Positions 1 through 11,536 of a stretch of DNA of 64,000 nt are shown here, piece by piece. This DNA comes from Sphaerulina vaccinii. Taxonomy: Eukaryota > Ascomycota > Dothideomycetes > Mycosphaerellales > Mycosphaerellaceae. The position numbers and the translations under genes are program-made. The notes under the pieces were generated by a model. That model was not told the origin of the DNA, ran no database searches, and worked only from the letters and a program-made list of their open reading frames with translations. The stretch spans positions 1,178,001-1,242,000 of the forward strand of contig JAKUDP010000009.1 in assembly GCA_022570795.1 (NCBI GenBank), given 5' to 3'. The stretch's first letter is position 1, and every line of letters starts with the position of its first letter.

Positions 1-711
1 GTCATCCTCATCGTCCAGCCCATCATTCTCAGCATTCTCTAAGACCAGCTCTCCCTCAGTATCTGTGTCCATCCTATCCTCGTCAAGCTCCTCTGCTCCA
101 GGCTCATCGTACTCAAACTCTCCCTTCTTGAAAGCCTCCACAACACTGACTCTAGTCCTCTCTACCAAACTCCTTATTCTCACCTTCTCGGTCCCGCTCA
201 CGCCTCTCTCGCCAACGAAACCAGGCAACCTCTCGCCCGTGTCGAGATCTCTTCCTTGCAATAAGCTCGCAAATGCATGATCCAACTTTCCCAATGTCTT
301 GAACAGACTTCTCGGCGTAGGCGGCATAGCCTGCACGAGATTACCTACCAACAACGCGAGACTGATCAGGTACGGTACCTGTAACGAAGGTGTTCCACTG
401 ATCCATATCACATTCAGCAATTCTTCTACATCTTTACAGCCCTCTTTCATAGATGCATAGCCTTTCACGTCTCCCCACGTATCCGCTTTATCGCGGTCGA
501 TGTCCGAGAGCTGGTTTGTTTGTGGTGAAGTACGTTTGGCGAAGCGGCGCTGAATGTGTAGGATTTGCTGGTCGACATAGCGGATGAAGGCGCTTTCTTT
601 ACTGCCGCCGGGTCTGAGGGGCGATTCGCGTGGATGTGGGAGACGAGTGGCTGCGTTAGAGGAGGCAGTGGATGAGGCTGGAGGCGATAGGATGAAACCA
701 CCGCCGTTCAT
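1..711 (-). CDS. Conserved fungal protein, 3' end beyond the window
   Basis: An open frame of 237 codons runs from an ATG at 711 to the left edge without a stop, so the C-terminus is missing. The protein begins MNGGGFILSPPASS and continues with a Ser/Pro-rich head, a segment with FIRYVDQQILHIQRRFAKR, and a helical block with ISGTPSLQVPYLISLALL and GKLDHAFASLLQGRDL, ending in an acidic tail. This layout matches a conserved filamentous-ascomycete family that, from memory, is sometimes labelled as a DMC1-type meiotic recombination protein. No RecA Walker motif is visible, so I do not adopt that name. It lies downstream of, and on the same strand as, the Sfr1-like gene (262 bp gap). The gene is well supported; its function is not. 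Confidence 0.75.
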   Translation of the reverse strand, partial: MNGGGFILSPPASSTASSNAATRLPHPRESPLRPGGSKESAFIRYVDQQILHIQRRFAKRTSPQTNQLSDIDRDKADTWGDVKGYASMKEGCKDVEELLNVIWISGTPSLQVPYLISLALLVGNLVQAMPPTPRSLFKTLGKLDHAFASLLQGRDLDTGERLPGFVGERGVSGTEKVRIRSLVERTRVSVVEAFKKGEFEYDEPGAEELDEDRMDTDTEGELVLENAENDGLDDEDD

Positions 712-973
712 GATTGCGCTCTCAATGTGTCTGTGGTATAGCCTCCAAGTAGAAATGTTTCTGGCGCATGATACAGGATATGGAAAGTAGCAGCACAATT
801 TGAACGCGCGCATGTGAAAGCTGGAAGTGAAGCTGTGGAAATGACGACAGCGCGTCCGAGCTTCGTATGGTGGTATTATCTATTCGAACGTATGGGTATC
901 TTTAAAGCAATCATCAAATCGTTCAGTCGTGCGCACATCGTCCCGTGTCGGTTGCAGCAAGGTGATCGATTCA

Positions 974-1909
974 TCAAGTCCATTTTTGCATCTGCTTGTC
1001 GTAGCCGATCACAGCCATATCGATATTCAGGCTTCGCAGCATCATGTCCATCGTGAAGGTCTGCAGTCCATTAGTACCCCAACATACTGATGGCGACAAG
1101 TTGTCTCTACTCACATCATCATCCTTCCCATCTTCCTGCCACACCTTGTCCGTTGTCCCTGCATCTTCCATCGGCTTGTCAGGCTCATCCATAGCTTCCA
1201 TAGCCTCTTGCTTCGCCTGCCGTTTCATCTTCTTCCGATACTCTTGCTCGACCTCAGGAAGCTCTTCTCCTTGGGAGTCAAACTCGCAATCTGCATCATC
1301 GTCCACTTCTTCCTCGGGCTCCGCGAAGCCACTAGCTCGCTCGTGCTTCTTCTTTTCCATGTCTCGCCAGGCAGCAGCACCTCCCATTCGACAGACTCTT
1401 TCTTTGACAGAGCCAAAGAGTTCCTCTGCAGCTGACTGTGATGCTAGACGCCATTTCTCCCTGAGCTCCTCCAGATCTGCGTCCGTGGTGGAAGTGGAGA
1501 GTGACTCCGCTTGTTTGAAAGCGTCAAGCTCGTTCTGCACTCTTCGTATCTGTAGCTCTAATGCGCTGATAGCTTTCTGTGCCGCGAGCTCCTCGGGATC
1601 TGCCCTCTTCTTCTTGTGCGTGGGAAATGTGGACGGGGGTTGCTTTCGAAGCGGTGTAGCGGTGATCTTCGTGGCAGGCGTGGGAAGTTTGTCCTTCGCA
1701 ATGGGAAACTCGGCATTGATTGTGTGTGCAAGAGTGCTTGGTATGTATGCTGGAAATGCCGTGTTGACACTGTGGGCGGTGTGCCTCAATGGAGTTTTCG
1801 TTGGTGGCTGAAGAGGCTTCTTAGTCCTCATCGGCGAAACGAACGGCTTCTTCAGCTTCGCAGTTGCATCATTGAGCTTGCGCCTCTTGACTGACAGTGG
1901 GGACGACAT
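974..1909 (-). CDS. sfr1: Sfr1/Mei5-like recombination mediator
   Basis: Two exons (1909-1115 and 1060-974) give 293 residues. The N-terminal half is basic and low in complexity (RRKLNDATAKLKKPFVSP), like the DNA-binding N-terminus of Sfr1. A coiled-coil stretch (ALELQIRRVQNELDAFKQ, about residues 115-135) leads into the family core with LREKWRLASQSAAEELF and VCRMGG. The last exon encodes TFTMDMMLRSLNIDMAVIGY, the typical Sfr1/Mei5 C-terminus. In yeasts Sfr1/Mei5 pairs with Swi5/Sae3 to load and stabilise Rad51 or Dmc1 on single-stranded DNA. The 54-nt intron (1061-1114) has a GTGAGT donor, a CTAAT branch and a CAG acceptor. It contains no stop, so an unspliced mRNA would still be in frame. 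The acidic insert before the last exon is poorly conserved in general. Confidence 0.8.
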   Translation of the reverse strand: MSSPLSVKRRKLNDATAKLKKPFVSPMRTKKPLQPPTKTPLRHTAHSVNTAFPAYIPSTLAHTINAEFPIAKDKLPTPATKITATPLRKQPPSTFPTHKKKRADPEELAAQKAISALELQIRRVQNELDAFKQAESLSTSTTDADLEELREKWRLASQSAAEELFGSVKERVCRMGGAAAWRDMEKKKHERASGFAEPEEEVDDDADCEFDSQGEELPEVEQEYRKKMKRQAKQEAMEAMDEPDKPMEDAGTTDKVWQEDGKDDDVSRDNLSPSVCWGTNGLQTFTMDMMLRSLNIDMAVIGYDKQMQKWT

Positions 1910-2284
1910 GTTATTGGCATGTCGATGTTCTTGATGGAGACTTCAAGGTTGTCGACGCGTGCAAATTTTGGAAGACGCGTTCAGCTATTCGCAGTTCCTA
2001 GGCATCGTCACGATCGGGAATAAAACATATGGTTTTGCTCTGTATTTGCTACATGAATGTACATGTAGTATCTAACGCTCTTCTGCTCGACCAAACTTAT
2101 ATGCTGGAGCAGTATTCGCATCCTGGGTATCATTGAAGATGAGGATTCCGCAGCCTCCCACGATGCTAAGCTGGTAGCGTACGCTCATGCCATTCATGAG
2201 CTTCGACTTTCGTGTCTTCAATTCAAGTCACCCAAAGAAATCGGCAAGCATCCAGCAAGTACACTCAGAAACGTCGCGTCAAGC
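1910..2284. other. Intergenic, promoter of the sfr1-like gene
   Basis: About 375 bp between the starts/ends of two minus-strand genes. It should hold the sfr1-like promoter and the 3' end of the secreted-protein gene. I see no convincing ORF, RNA gene or repeat. Confidence 0.5.
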
Positions 2285-2965
2285 CTAGCATTGTTGGTAA
2301 TGGCACTTCAAGGCAGTCGCCCAGTCGCAGTCGTGACCGCAGCTATCCCTCCCGTCCTTGAGACGCATAGCACCAGCCATGATATTGTCTGCCGGCATAT
2401 AGCGGTCATTCAGGTCACCGTTCTTGTCCACCATCTGACCCCAAGCGATATAGCTGTGCTGTGTCAGACCGTGATACACGAAAGGGTGACCTTTGGATTC
2501 TTCCGAGATCATTTGTACAATTATGAACTCAGGAACGCCAGTCTTCTCGCCTGCAGCCCCGATATGATCTGCATACACAGACTTGATTTGCTCTGCTGTA
2601 AGGTCCATGGAGCCGGTTCTGGGGAAGTTCGCCTTCATCTGGGTGTAGGCTGCGATGACAGATGAGTCCCGAGTGAGCTCGTCCATGTTCGGAAGAGCCG
2701 ACCGCGGGTCTGCTTTGATGTTGGCTTGCTTGTAGAGGGCCTCGAGATGTGGGATCATGACTGTCGGATCCTCTTTGCTTTCCGTGCTACTGATTTCGCC
2801 GTTAACCATTTGGCACCACTGGAACTGATAGGTTTCGGGAAAGCCTGGAGGCGACTGCACGTCAAATCTTTGGCAAGGGGCCTGATGAGATACTGGAGTG
2901 GCCAGCACACATGGCAGTGCAAGCAGCGCAGCACCAAAGTAGAGTTTCCGCGAAGGGACAGCCAT
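2285..2965 (-). CDS. Secreted lysozyme/lytic-transglycosylase-fold protein
   Basis: This single-exon gene encodes 226 residues when started at MAVPSRKLYF. I chose that ATG because it begins a clear signal peptide (ALLALPCVLATP, cleavage near residue 20-22). The open frame extends 69 codons upstream, but that stretch has no secretory or domain character. The mature protein has six or more cysteines. Its C-terminal half reads GVPEFIIVQMISEESKGHP, then GLTQHS, then DNIMAGAMRLKDGRD and ATALKCHYQQC. The order glutamate-serine, G-L-x-Q, N-I-x-x-G is the pattern of SLT-type lysozyme folds, with the E of SEESKG as candidate catalytic acid. It would act outside the cell on peptidoglycan or a related glycan; substrate is inferred only. 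A small secreted cysteine-containing protein could also act as an effector. Confidence 0.7.
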   Translation of the reverse strand: MAVPSRKLYFGAALLALPCVLATPVSHQAPCQRFDVQSPPGFPETYQFQWCQMVNGEISSTESKEDPTVMIPHLEALYKQANIKADPRSALPNMDELTRDSSVIAAYTQMKANFPRTGSMDLTAEQIKSVYADHIGAAGEKTGVPEFIIVQMISEESKGHPFVYHGLTQHSYIAWGQMVDKNGDLNDRYMPADNIMAGAMRLKDGRDSCGHDCDWATALKCHYQQC

Positions 2966-4334
2966 TGTGGGAATTATGTGATTGTTACGGTGAACAGATT
3001 GTATTGTGCTCTTGTGATGCGCGGATATGCTGGACAGAGGCTCGAAGAGTTGGCCGTCGAGGCAAGTCCTTGTCGTATGCTCGAAGATCGAAAAGGGAGT
3101 GTGATGTCCTACCAAAGGAAGCCTGCAAAAAATGTGTGAAAACTTTGGCAGAGAAGACTCTGTTGTCAGCACAATTGTGAGTACGGTACTGGTAGCAATG
3201 GTATACTTCCGTTGTACCCACTATGAGTACCACTTCGAGCACATCTGGACAACTGACAAGTGGCTACTGGTAATAGAGGTGCACATACCGTACGGGTCTT
3301 GAGCAACGCAGCTTCCACTCGAATCAGCCGCTGACAATTCCCGCAGCAGCTCATTCGTAGATCGAAAAGTCCACGAAGTGTATGGCGAGGATGTCGCAAA
3401 ATCTGCGCATCTGAAGAGAAGTCTGCATGACTCGACGCTTGAATGAAGGACTTGAGATATTCCAGTGCTCGAAGCGGCTCATTCATCAAGCCAGGAGCGT
3501 CTCTCATTCAACCGCCATCGTTTGCGAATTGCACGTCTCCTTCGAAGGCGATTCGAAGCAGCTTCGCAAGGCATGCACCCAGTGTTATCACAATTCTGGC
3601 ATACTGCATTTGATTGTCCTGCTCTTACACACAACTAGCTTGAAGAGTATGCCGATGCTCTTATGGGTATGCGGAGGAGGAGTGTCATCCAGCATCGCTG
3701 GAAGGCTGGAACCGTGTGCTGCCGATCTGGCGACAGAGGCGGTAACAGTCTCGCGTGATCAGGTTGATGGAGTCACGTAGTTGTGCCTTGTTCTTGAGAG
3801 GGAATCTTATTTGGCTGCAGGTCATATCTCGTAGATGCTCCTAGCCCACATTAGGAGGTATGATGAGGTTGATGCAGATGAGAAGTAGGGAGACGGTGAG
3901 GTCACGCAAAAATGAAACATGAAACTTCCTCCATTGTCCTTGCTCCGTCGACCACCGCACATCGCAATCATCGCTCGTGAAAGGATCTCTAGAAGGCATG
4001 CCCAAAGGACTACGCTCGGACTATAGCTGCAACAAATTCTGTGCGCGCCCATGCTACAGCATGGCAGATGGTCCCGACTTTGCGATCACGATGCAGCATC
4101 AGCATAAGGAGGTAATTGAGCATGTCAATTCGAGCCTGCTAAAGCTTCTCTAGATACTATCAGCAAGCACAGGTTATATTGGCAGCGGCTACTGTCTGTC
4201 CACAATGCGCCTTCTATGTCAAGACCCATCCAGACAGAGCTGCTCTGTCCTCTGCAACATACCTCATTCGCCTCGTTTGTTATCAAAGTCTCATTCTACC
4301 TGCCGCTGTGCATCGATGAAGCACGGCTGATGAC
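2966..4334. other. Long intergenic region
   Basis: About 1.37 kb between divergent genes (secreted protein on minus, RhoGEF on plus). Short open frames exist on both strands but none has a family motif, signal peptide or convincing splice structure. It probably holds both promoters and long 5' UTRs. Confidence 0.5.
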
Positions 4335-7300
4335 ATGGCGTATGTTTTACCGCTGGCAGAACACAGTCCATTCGCGATTGGGTCCAGGAATGATACCGCT
4401 GTCAGATCCTCGTGCTCTGCTGCGAGCATTAGATCGAGCGGCACAGTTCAACGCCACCAGATCCGAAGCATATCCACGAACTCGTTCTCCTCACTCGAAT
4501 CGCACTTATCGCAGCCTTTGCGTCGTCAGGCTACTTTCAGCACGGAGAGTACTCAAACGCCGACAGCACAATCCACGTCCGCCATCAATCTTGGCCTCAG
4601 CAACATCTGCGATAACGTGTCAAGCCAGAAGGGGCGGTCTGGCTCACAGCACACAACCCTTGCGTCGTCCGCGTCGGATAGAAGATGGAAGCCTCAGTCG
4701 CTATTCGATTCAGGATCAGCACCATTGAGATCGGTTGATGTCGCTGAAGGCGACCATGCATGCATCGCCGCCAACATGAGCTCGTCCAAATACAGCCTAG
4801 GTATAACACTACCGGACTCGGATGTATCAGAAGCTTGTTCCGAAGACGCAAGTTCTGTACTATGCATGGAGGCCTTAGAAACGGTGGTCGTGGACGCAGC
4901 AGTGTCATCGAGTCCATCAAGTACTGGGCGAAAGTCGCATCATGGACCAATATTTAGTCGCTGGGTCAACAAGTTACGAAAACAGCGACATCCATCACCG
5001 CCGTGTGTATCTGAACGCGAAGAAAGGTGGACGCTTGATGACTTTGATCCTGCACCACTTCCGTCGCGATCAAGATCTCCGAGGAAAGGACGACAAGTTC
5101 CAGGTCATCACAAATCGGACTCTCAGGAATCTTCCTTGCGATTCATCACATCGATGAGGTCAGCAACGGCCACAGTGGCGAGCACGAGCATAGCCACGTT
5201 GTCACGACGTACTACAAAGTGGCGAAGAGGACAGCAAAGAAGCAGCATTGTATCCGGCTCTGATCCTCGTCCATCAGTCGACAGTGTTCGATCTGTCATC
5301 GACGAAGCAGCGAAGCAGAGGTCCCGAAAGAGGAGACAGAAGCTGGAAGAAATTATCCGCACCGAGGAAAGCTATGTTGCTGACATCAAGGCGTTATCTA
5401 ATGTAGGCTGATCGGATGCATTGTCACCATCCTATGCTAACTTATGGGTAACTAGGCATACTTCACCGTGCTCGGCCACCAGCTCACAACGACCAGTTTT
5501 GCACGACGCACGGTGCAGAAAGTGATTGCAGACATCCTACTCCTGCATGATGATATCCTGGGCGAGCTGCACCACGCGGTACCTTTCTCCGAATACGACC
5601 AAGTCATTGCCAGTACACCGCAGGTCGTGACTGCTAGATCTCACAACAGATGGCATAGCGTAGATGTTGTACCTGCTCGACCGACACCTGGTCACACTGT
5701 GTTGGCGGCAATCCGCCAAGGAAGACGATCGCTCAACACCAGTCGATCAACAGAAGATGAACAATGTGTTCTGCAGTGCAGTCCCCAGATCGTGACTGCT
5801 GTTGTCAAAGTGTTTTCGAAACATGTATTCACTCCTTTCCAACACTGTTACTTATGGTTGTGCTAAACATCTTTCTGACAGCTCGGCCGATTCAAAGCGT
5901 ACGAAGAGTATGGTCTCAATTACGACTTGGTGCAACGCGACATCGACGAAATCACGCGCTCTATACCTGCGATGCTCGACTACGATAAAGGCTGTGAGGC
6001 TCTCTCTGCATATGTTGGTACGCTGAACAGCCGAGCTGCGAATCACAAGCGAGCGATGACTGTCAAGGACTTGTTGATCAAGGTGAGTCGAGCCAGTGCA
6101 GTCGGTCTAGCAGACATTATACTCACTGATCTTGATCTCGACAGCCCATACAGCGCATGCCGCGGTACGAGCTGCTGTTTGAGGAACTTCGAAAACTCAC
6201 CCCTGTGTATGACGATCCCAGTGCATATGCCTCCATCAGCGAACTTCAGGAGCAGCTCAAGATTATATGCAAACGTACCAACGCCGCCAAGGATGACCCA
6301 GCTCGCGCGCAGAGGCTCGAAGCGACGACTTTAATCGGGAATCGGTTGTCATGCTCAGGTCAAGTGCCGAAGTCGGTTTTCCTGCAGCTATTGGGCCAGG
6401 TCACGCTTTGTGGATGTCTTCACATCGCCTACCGTGCTAAGGATAAGATCAAAGGCTGCTATGTCATCTGCATTCTCTTCGATGCCACCCTGCTACTGGC
6501 AGTGGAGGATGATCGTTCGATGTACAGCATCCTAGCTGCTGTTTCGCTGGCAAATGCCACCATACAGGAGACCGACAATTACAAGGGCTTGCAGTGCCAC
6601 ACTGCACCCCACTCCTGGAAAATCGTCTTTGAACAGAGCGCGAAGATGTTCGAGCTGATCCTGACGGCGTGTTCAGCAATCGAAGCAGACGTGTGGCGCA
6701 ATGCCATAGCATCTGGAATCGAGAGGAAATCCCGCGCAATTGCCGAGGGCAGACTTCCAACACCTGTGTTGGAACTGCAGTCACCTCTTACGATGACAAT
6801 GAGGAGTGTTGGTAAGGCTTTTGGTAAACCGGGCAGCTTCGTTCGACGCATGTCTGTGCATCGTTCCGCGACAGTAGGACCAACTACAGACCTCAATCAG
6901 GTCATCATCAAGAATACGCAAGCTGTGAAGGAAGTCCAGGACGATCACTCTCAGGACTCGCTGCAGATTCCACGCTCTCAGTCATTAGCGACGCCGAGCC
7001 ATGTGCAGACTTTGTCTCCGCGCCGTGCAGACAGGTATCGATTGGAGACAGTGCTCGCCGACGTGTGGTCGAGGGACTTGCTTCCATACCCCGGTATGAT
7101 GCGTCGATCGGATCCGATTCGAGCAGGCGCCAATCATGTCATTCGCAAGTTCAGCATGGCGAGCATCACAAGCAATTTCTCGTCATCTAAGCGAACGCCA
7201 AGCTATACCAGTGTCAGCAGTTCATGGCGTAGGGAGGACGTTGGGCCTTCGCGAGCAGCCAAAAGTAGCCGTCGTGACAGCTTCACCACTGCCAGCTCTC

Positions 7301-7725
7301 GTTCCACAAGACCATTACCGCATCCTGTCAGCTTCCACACAGCACCCGATAAATTCTTATCGCCCGATTTTGAGCTACAGGACCCTACAAAATTGAAGAA
7401 GAAGTCTGCATTGCGCACCTTCACTATGACGATGGAGCGGCCTTTCAGCCCACTTCTCAGCAACGAGAACAAGCAGTCATCTCTTCGCCGAGCGCAGAGC
7501 GTGCGGGATGACAACACTCCGCCGGCTCCATCACCTCTTCCGCCTTCGTTGACGAAGGATACCAAAAGGCAGGAACCATCCGTTTACAGCATTGTTCCAG
7601 AGCGTGTCAAAAGCCCAGCATTGTCGCAGCGGAAGGAAGATATTGTGCCGAAGTCTGGAAATGAGCTTCCTGTCAAAACGCCACGCAAAAGTAAGAGCAG
7701 GATGTTTCGAAGCCTGTTCCACTAG
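4335..7725 (+). CDS. RhoGEF (Dbl-homology) protein with PH-like region
   Basis: Four exons (4335-5402, 5456-5824, 5882-6082, 6145-7725) give 1072 residues; all three introns (53, 57 and 62 nt) keep the frame. Residues 1-335 are Ser/Arg-rich and disordered. The Dbl-homology domain starts at about residue 335 with LEEIIRTEESYVADIKAL, continues through AYFTVLGHQL and FKAYEEYGLNYDLVQRDI, and includes the diagnostic PIQRMPRYELLFEEL helix (about residues 547-561). A PH-like segment follows (about 600-720). The tail is Ser/Pro/Arg-rich and ends in a basic cluster. Such proteins load GTP on Rho-family GTPases (Rho1, Cdc42 or Rac) at the cortex during polarity and wall synthesis. No RhoGAP, BAR or CNH domain is visible, so this is not a Rom2 or Tus1 orthologue. 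The exact GTPase is unknown. Confidence 0.85.
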
Positions 7726-8204
7726 GACGGTTCAGATTGGGTAGTTTTTGGATGGACGAGGCCTCGTGCTGCATCTACGCGATGATTTTGGATATGGCTC
7801 GGAGGTTGGCTAAAGACTGTTGGACTTATGGGATAGTTATGTATGCATGAAGTTAGCTGTGAGATGCTAGCCTGTGTATCTCACTCTCCGCGTTAAGCCA
7901 CGGGAGGTAATCATGATGGAGTATGGACACATTGCACGTCTCACATGCTTGAATCGCGCGTCGACGGGTGTCCCTGTCGATCGGCGCACGGACATGATGT
8001 CAATGGAACTGTCAAAGAATGGAGCTCTTCCAAGATCGTCACGCAAGCTCAAGCTTCAAAAGAGGTCTCGTGCTCTTCATCTGACCTCTTCTTCCATCAC
8101 GTTGACCAACTTCGATAACAATCATCACTCCAAAACTCCATTGAAGCTCAATCTCCTCCCAAGACAACCACATCACACTCGCCAATCCCCCGAACACCAT
8201 CAAT
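7726..8204. other. Intergenic region
   Basis: About 480 bp holding the 3' end of the RhoGEF transcript and the promoter of the next gene. The last 100 bp before the ATG are rich in CA and CT, as in many fungal 5' UTRs. Nothing else was recognised. Confidence 0.5.
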
Positions 8205-8682
8205 ATGCGCGGAAACGACCCACAGACCAAGGTCCACTTCAAGGGCTCCAACGACGACTTCGTCATCATCGTAGAATCAGCTAAGGCGGTGGAGGATTGG
8301 AAGAAGGACAGCAGCATTCCCCTCTCCCAGGTGGTCGCAGGCTGGAAGGTCTTCTTGACGCATAAGTGAGTCTCTATCCTCGATGATTCGCAGCATACCG
8401 CGTGCCTAGAACAAAGCCGTATGCTAACGGGTGAGCACTACAGGCAAGGCAACACCGGAATACTTGACACAGCTTCGAAGGGCGCGCTCGAGGACGAGTT
8501 CGGCACGAGCAAGGAGGAAGATGTCGTGAAGCAAATCTTGGAGAAGGGCCACATTATTGAGACAGGAGTACATTCATCTATACCGCAACCACACATATGA
8601 ACACGAAGCTGACTTTGTTATACAGAGCTCTGGACGTGATGGTGTTAAGAATGTCACCCAAGGTGCAATGGTCGGTCACTGA
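8205..8682 (+). CDS. rtc3: Small SBDS-domain protein, Rtc3/YHR087W type
   Basis: Three exons (8205-8365, 8444-8567, 8626-8682) give 113 residues; introns are 78 and 58 nt. The protein begins MRGNDPQTKVHFKGSNDDF and carries VVAGWKVFLTHKQGNTGIL, then ALEDEFGTSKEEDVVKQIL, and ends with NVTQGAMVGH. This size and order match the single-domain fungal relatives of the ribosome-maturation factor Sdo1/SBDS, of which yeast Rtc3 is the best known. Its role is linked to RNA metabolism and stress; the mechanism is unclear. Every individual exon is under 165 nt. The second donor (GGA|GTACAT) is weaker than the first (GTGAGT), but the frame and family match both require it. Confidence 0.8.
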
Positions 8683-9249
8683 GCGGGTCTTGGTGGATCG
8701 ACCTGTGGTAGCCTATCATAACATGACAGTGCGAGCCAAGGTTGCCGCATCGGACATCATGGAGTAAATGGTGGTCCTTGTCACAAAGTGCTGGAGCCTC
8801 GAGCAGGTTCGCACTATAGGCGAATCACTGAATGAGATATGACGAATGAAAATCAGTTTTCTGGTTGAACCAGCTTCACATAGTAGAGAAGCTTGGTATG
8901 GTTGTGACTCTACCCGCTGACAGACACATAGCCCCTCCACTTGACGATATACTCGACCGCAGCTGTAAAGAAGTTTCGCGTGGCTTTGTGACTCTGCGAA
9001 TATCGGAAAAGACTGCTCGCCGTTGCCGTCGCGTTGGCGCATGTTGTGTGGCAGACGCCCTGCATCTCTTCACTTTACATCCGAGACAACGCGACAGCTC
9101 AGAGAGCTAACGTCTTAGCTGAAACCCCCTCATCACAAACGACTACATCTACAGCAACAGCGTCGCCTCAGACTACACACATCGTCTGCGAGCATTTCAG
9201 ACCTCGATTATCGTGTGGTTAGCACTTCATAATTGAAATATTTCTGCCA
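8683..9249. other. Intergenic region
   Basis: About 570 bp between two plus-strand genes. No convincing ORF, RNA gene or repeat was seen. The right part should be the promoter of the F-box-like gene. Confidence 0.45.
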
Positions 9250-9302
9250 GTAAGTCGCTTCACTTTTTGCACTTTCTTCGTGTACTGACTAGCATACTGC
9301 AG
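9250..9302 (+). other. Predicted 5'-UTR intron of the F-box-like gene
   Basis: A GTAAGT donor at 9250, a CTGAC branch-like site and a CAG acceptor ending at 9302 lie directly before the ATG at 9308 (context GCACCATGG). The 53-nt length is typical of this genome. Prediction from sequence only. Confidence 0.55.
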
Positions 9303-9307
9303 GCACC

Positions 9308-11018
9308 ATGGACAACATGGTTCTCACTGCAGTGAACGACGGAGCCATCGGACGTCTTCCACAAGAGATTCAGGACCAGATTGTTGGCCATGTATTCCCT
9401 TCGCAGAGTCCCAGTCCACTCCTCCAACTTCCTTCAATGGTGCCGACGATCAGCCTTGGTCCCAGCCGCAATCCAGCCATACCTCCTGCCGATCAATCGA
9501 AGAGCCCAATTAAAGCGCTGCCAGACGAGCTCATTCGCCAAATCTTCGCCGAGTCGCTGCCAGCAAAGGGCGCCACAATCAAATGTCTTTGCGGCGATGC
9601 AATGCCCAAGGCGGAAGACCACAAGCCCAAGCGTAATCGCACGAGTGACTTGATGACGGTCTGTAAGAAGTTCAAGGAGATAGTCAAGCTTGCAGTATAC
9701 CAAGAGCGCTTCTTCGAGCTGCACGTACATCAGGGAGGAACAGGAGGTGTCGAACTTCTGGACGCTGGACATCAGCCGTTGGCATATATGGAGAGTGGAA
9801 GTGATGATCGCTTCGCCAAGTTCACAACTGCTGATGAGTATGGATTCCAACATCTGAAGAAGATCAAGATCTCTGTAAGTTTCCTGGCGCTGAGGCTGTA
9901 CCTTCGACTTTCACTTTTCGACATAACGCTAATGGTGAATGTAGATCTTCCCAACAACAGACAGCAAGCGATCGAAAGCAGTCTCTATGAACACATATTT
10001 CATGGTTCAGGCACTATGTCGTCTCCTTGAACGTGGTCCAAAAGAGCAGGACCGGTTGGTAAGTCTCACAATCACCTTTCCAAGGGCCGAAAGCGACGTT
10101 GATGGCGTTGGGCGCCACAATATCATGAGCAACCAGCACTATTGGTGGGATCCCACCACTCAACAGCCACGAACCAGCTCCCTGCACGGTTTGCCAGATA
10201 TAGAGCTCGTGCTTCATCCCTTTGCGAGGCTCACTCGTGTGCACAACGTCAACATTGTCCTTCCAACCGAGATCATGAATCACGACCCAACGAAGAACTT
10301 TGTCGATCGATTGATTACGAGCATGACATCTTCATCGTCGCTACCAACCTTGCTGCTCAGCGATGATCAGGAGAACTTCATCTCATCAATGCGTCAGGAG
10401 GTTGAGGACTACATGTTTGCTCAGAAATATGGCAAGACTCTGCATAACGTCGAGAAGTTCGGCGAAAGCGACATGGAAGTTGAAGGGGCATTCGAAGACG
10501 ACTTTGGTAGCGACGATGATAGTATATTTGCTCGTGATCTCAAACGAGCAATGGACGCATCTCTGGACACAATAAGCCGCGCGGATACAGGCAAGCGACG
10601 CAAAATGGAGCTGGATGCTTCGGCACTTGATCGGCCGACTCGTGAACAGATCGAGGAGCAGACTGCTCTACTCGACGCATTCTCCGGACATGGGCAGGCG
10701 CTCTCCAAACCCAGCAACTCAGCATGGAGTGCCCAGCTTCCATTAACAGGGCTATTGCATCGTGAACGAAGAGCAGCGACAGCCCCAAAGTCAGGATCTT
10801 TAACGCTTGACTACAGCGTGAGATCTGTTACCGGCACTGCATCTGCCAGCTCTAGCGACATGCCATGGTCTTCTGGTTTACCTCGTCATCTGCCGATACG
10901 ATCTGTGTCGCAGGGAGGAGTTGCATCGTTATCGTTGGAGGACGGCGAGATTGTCGAGACCAAGGATTCGGGGTCCGTACCTGATAATTGGGAGGACGAT
11001 GCAGATGATGTGATTTGA
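9308..11018 (+). CDS. F-box-like protein
   Basis: Two exons (9308-9874 and 9945-11018; 70-nt intron, GTAAGT..GTAG) give 546 residues. Two short F-box-like starts are visible: IGRLPQEIQDQIVGHVF near residue 16 and IKALPDELIRQIFAESLP near residue 66. The second fits the L-P-x-E-L/I core better. The middle (HLKKIKISIFPTTDSKRSKA into ITFPRAESD) has the hydrophobic spacing of the large fungal F-box-like families. The C-terminal half is acidic and low in complexity and contains a basic patch (GKRRKMELD) that could be a nuclear signal. F-box proteins recruit substrates to SCF ubiquitin ligases through Skp1. I cannot name a substrate, and no LRR or WD40 repeat is visible. Confidence 0.75.
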
Positions 11019-11536
11019 ACCAGCTCGCCAGGACTGCGATGAAGGAGAGTAGAGGAGATCGGATGTTTGAGGCGAACTGAACAGGCAGCAGACCATTTGC
11101 TGCCATAGTTGAGATAAACAAAAGAACAACTCCGACCGATGATGAGTTTTTCCCAGCTTGAATTGATGCTAAGACATAATTCTTTCACGTCTCCTCGAAT
11201 TGATAACTCCCGGAGCAGGGTCCGCGATCACATGCTGGCTCACGTCATTGAGGCTTGAAAGTCAAACAGGGAATCGTGTTGTCTCTTGCTCGCTCGCGTG
11301 CATCGTCGTATTGCATAGACGCGTTCTACGATACTACGACACACTCTAGTCCAACTCATCAACAAGCACCGCATGGCGCTAATAGCAGGCTTCCACGATC
11401 GAATCTGCAATTTGTACCAATGCCGGAGAAGTCAATGGCATAGCCTCAGTCGTTCCGTAGGCGAGCACGAACCGAATACGACAGACGTAAAGTCGAGCAT
11501 ATCGACATTGTATAAGTGGTCGCATTGAACGTAAAG
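11019..11536. other. Intergenic region
   Basis: About 520 bp between two plus-strand genes. It should hold the terminator of one and the promoter of the other. I see no ORF with support. Confidence 0.45.

Noticed and set aside
1..711. Annotating the partial gene as DMC1 recombinase
   Set aside because: No Walker A or B motif or RecA core is visible in the 237 residues seen; the label is at best a database habit.
1044..1811. 255-codon plus-strand ORF opposite the Sfr1-like gene
   Set aside because: Ser/Cys-rich antisense shadow of the real minus-strand coding frame.
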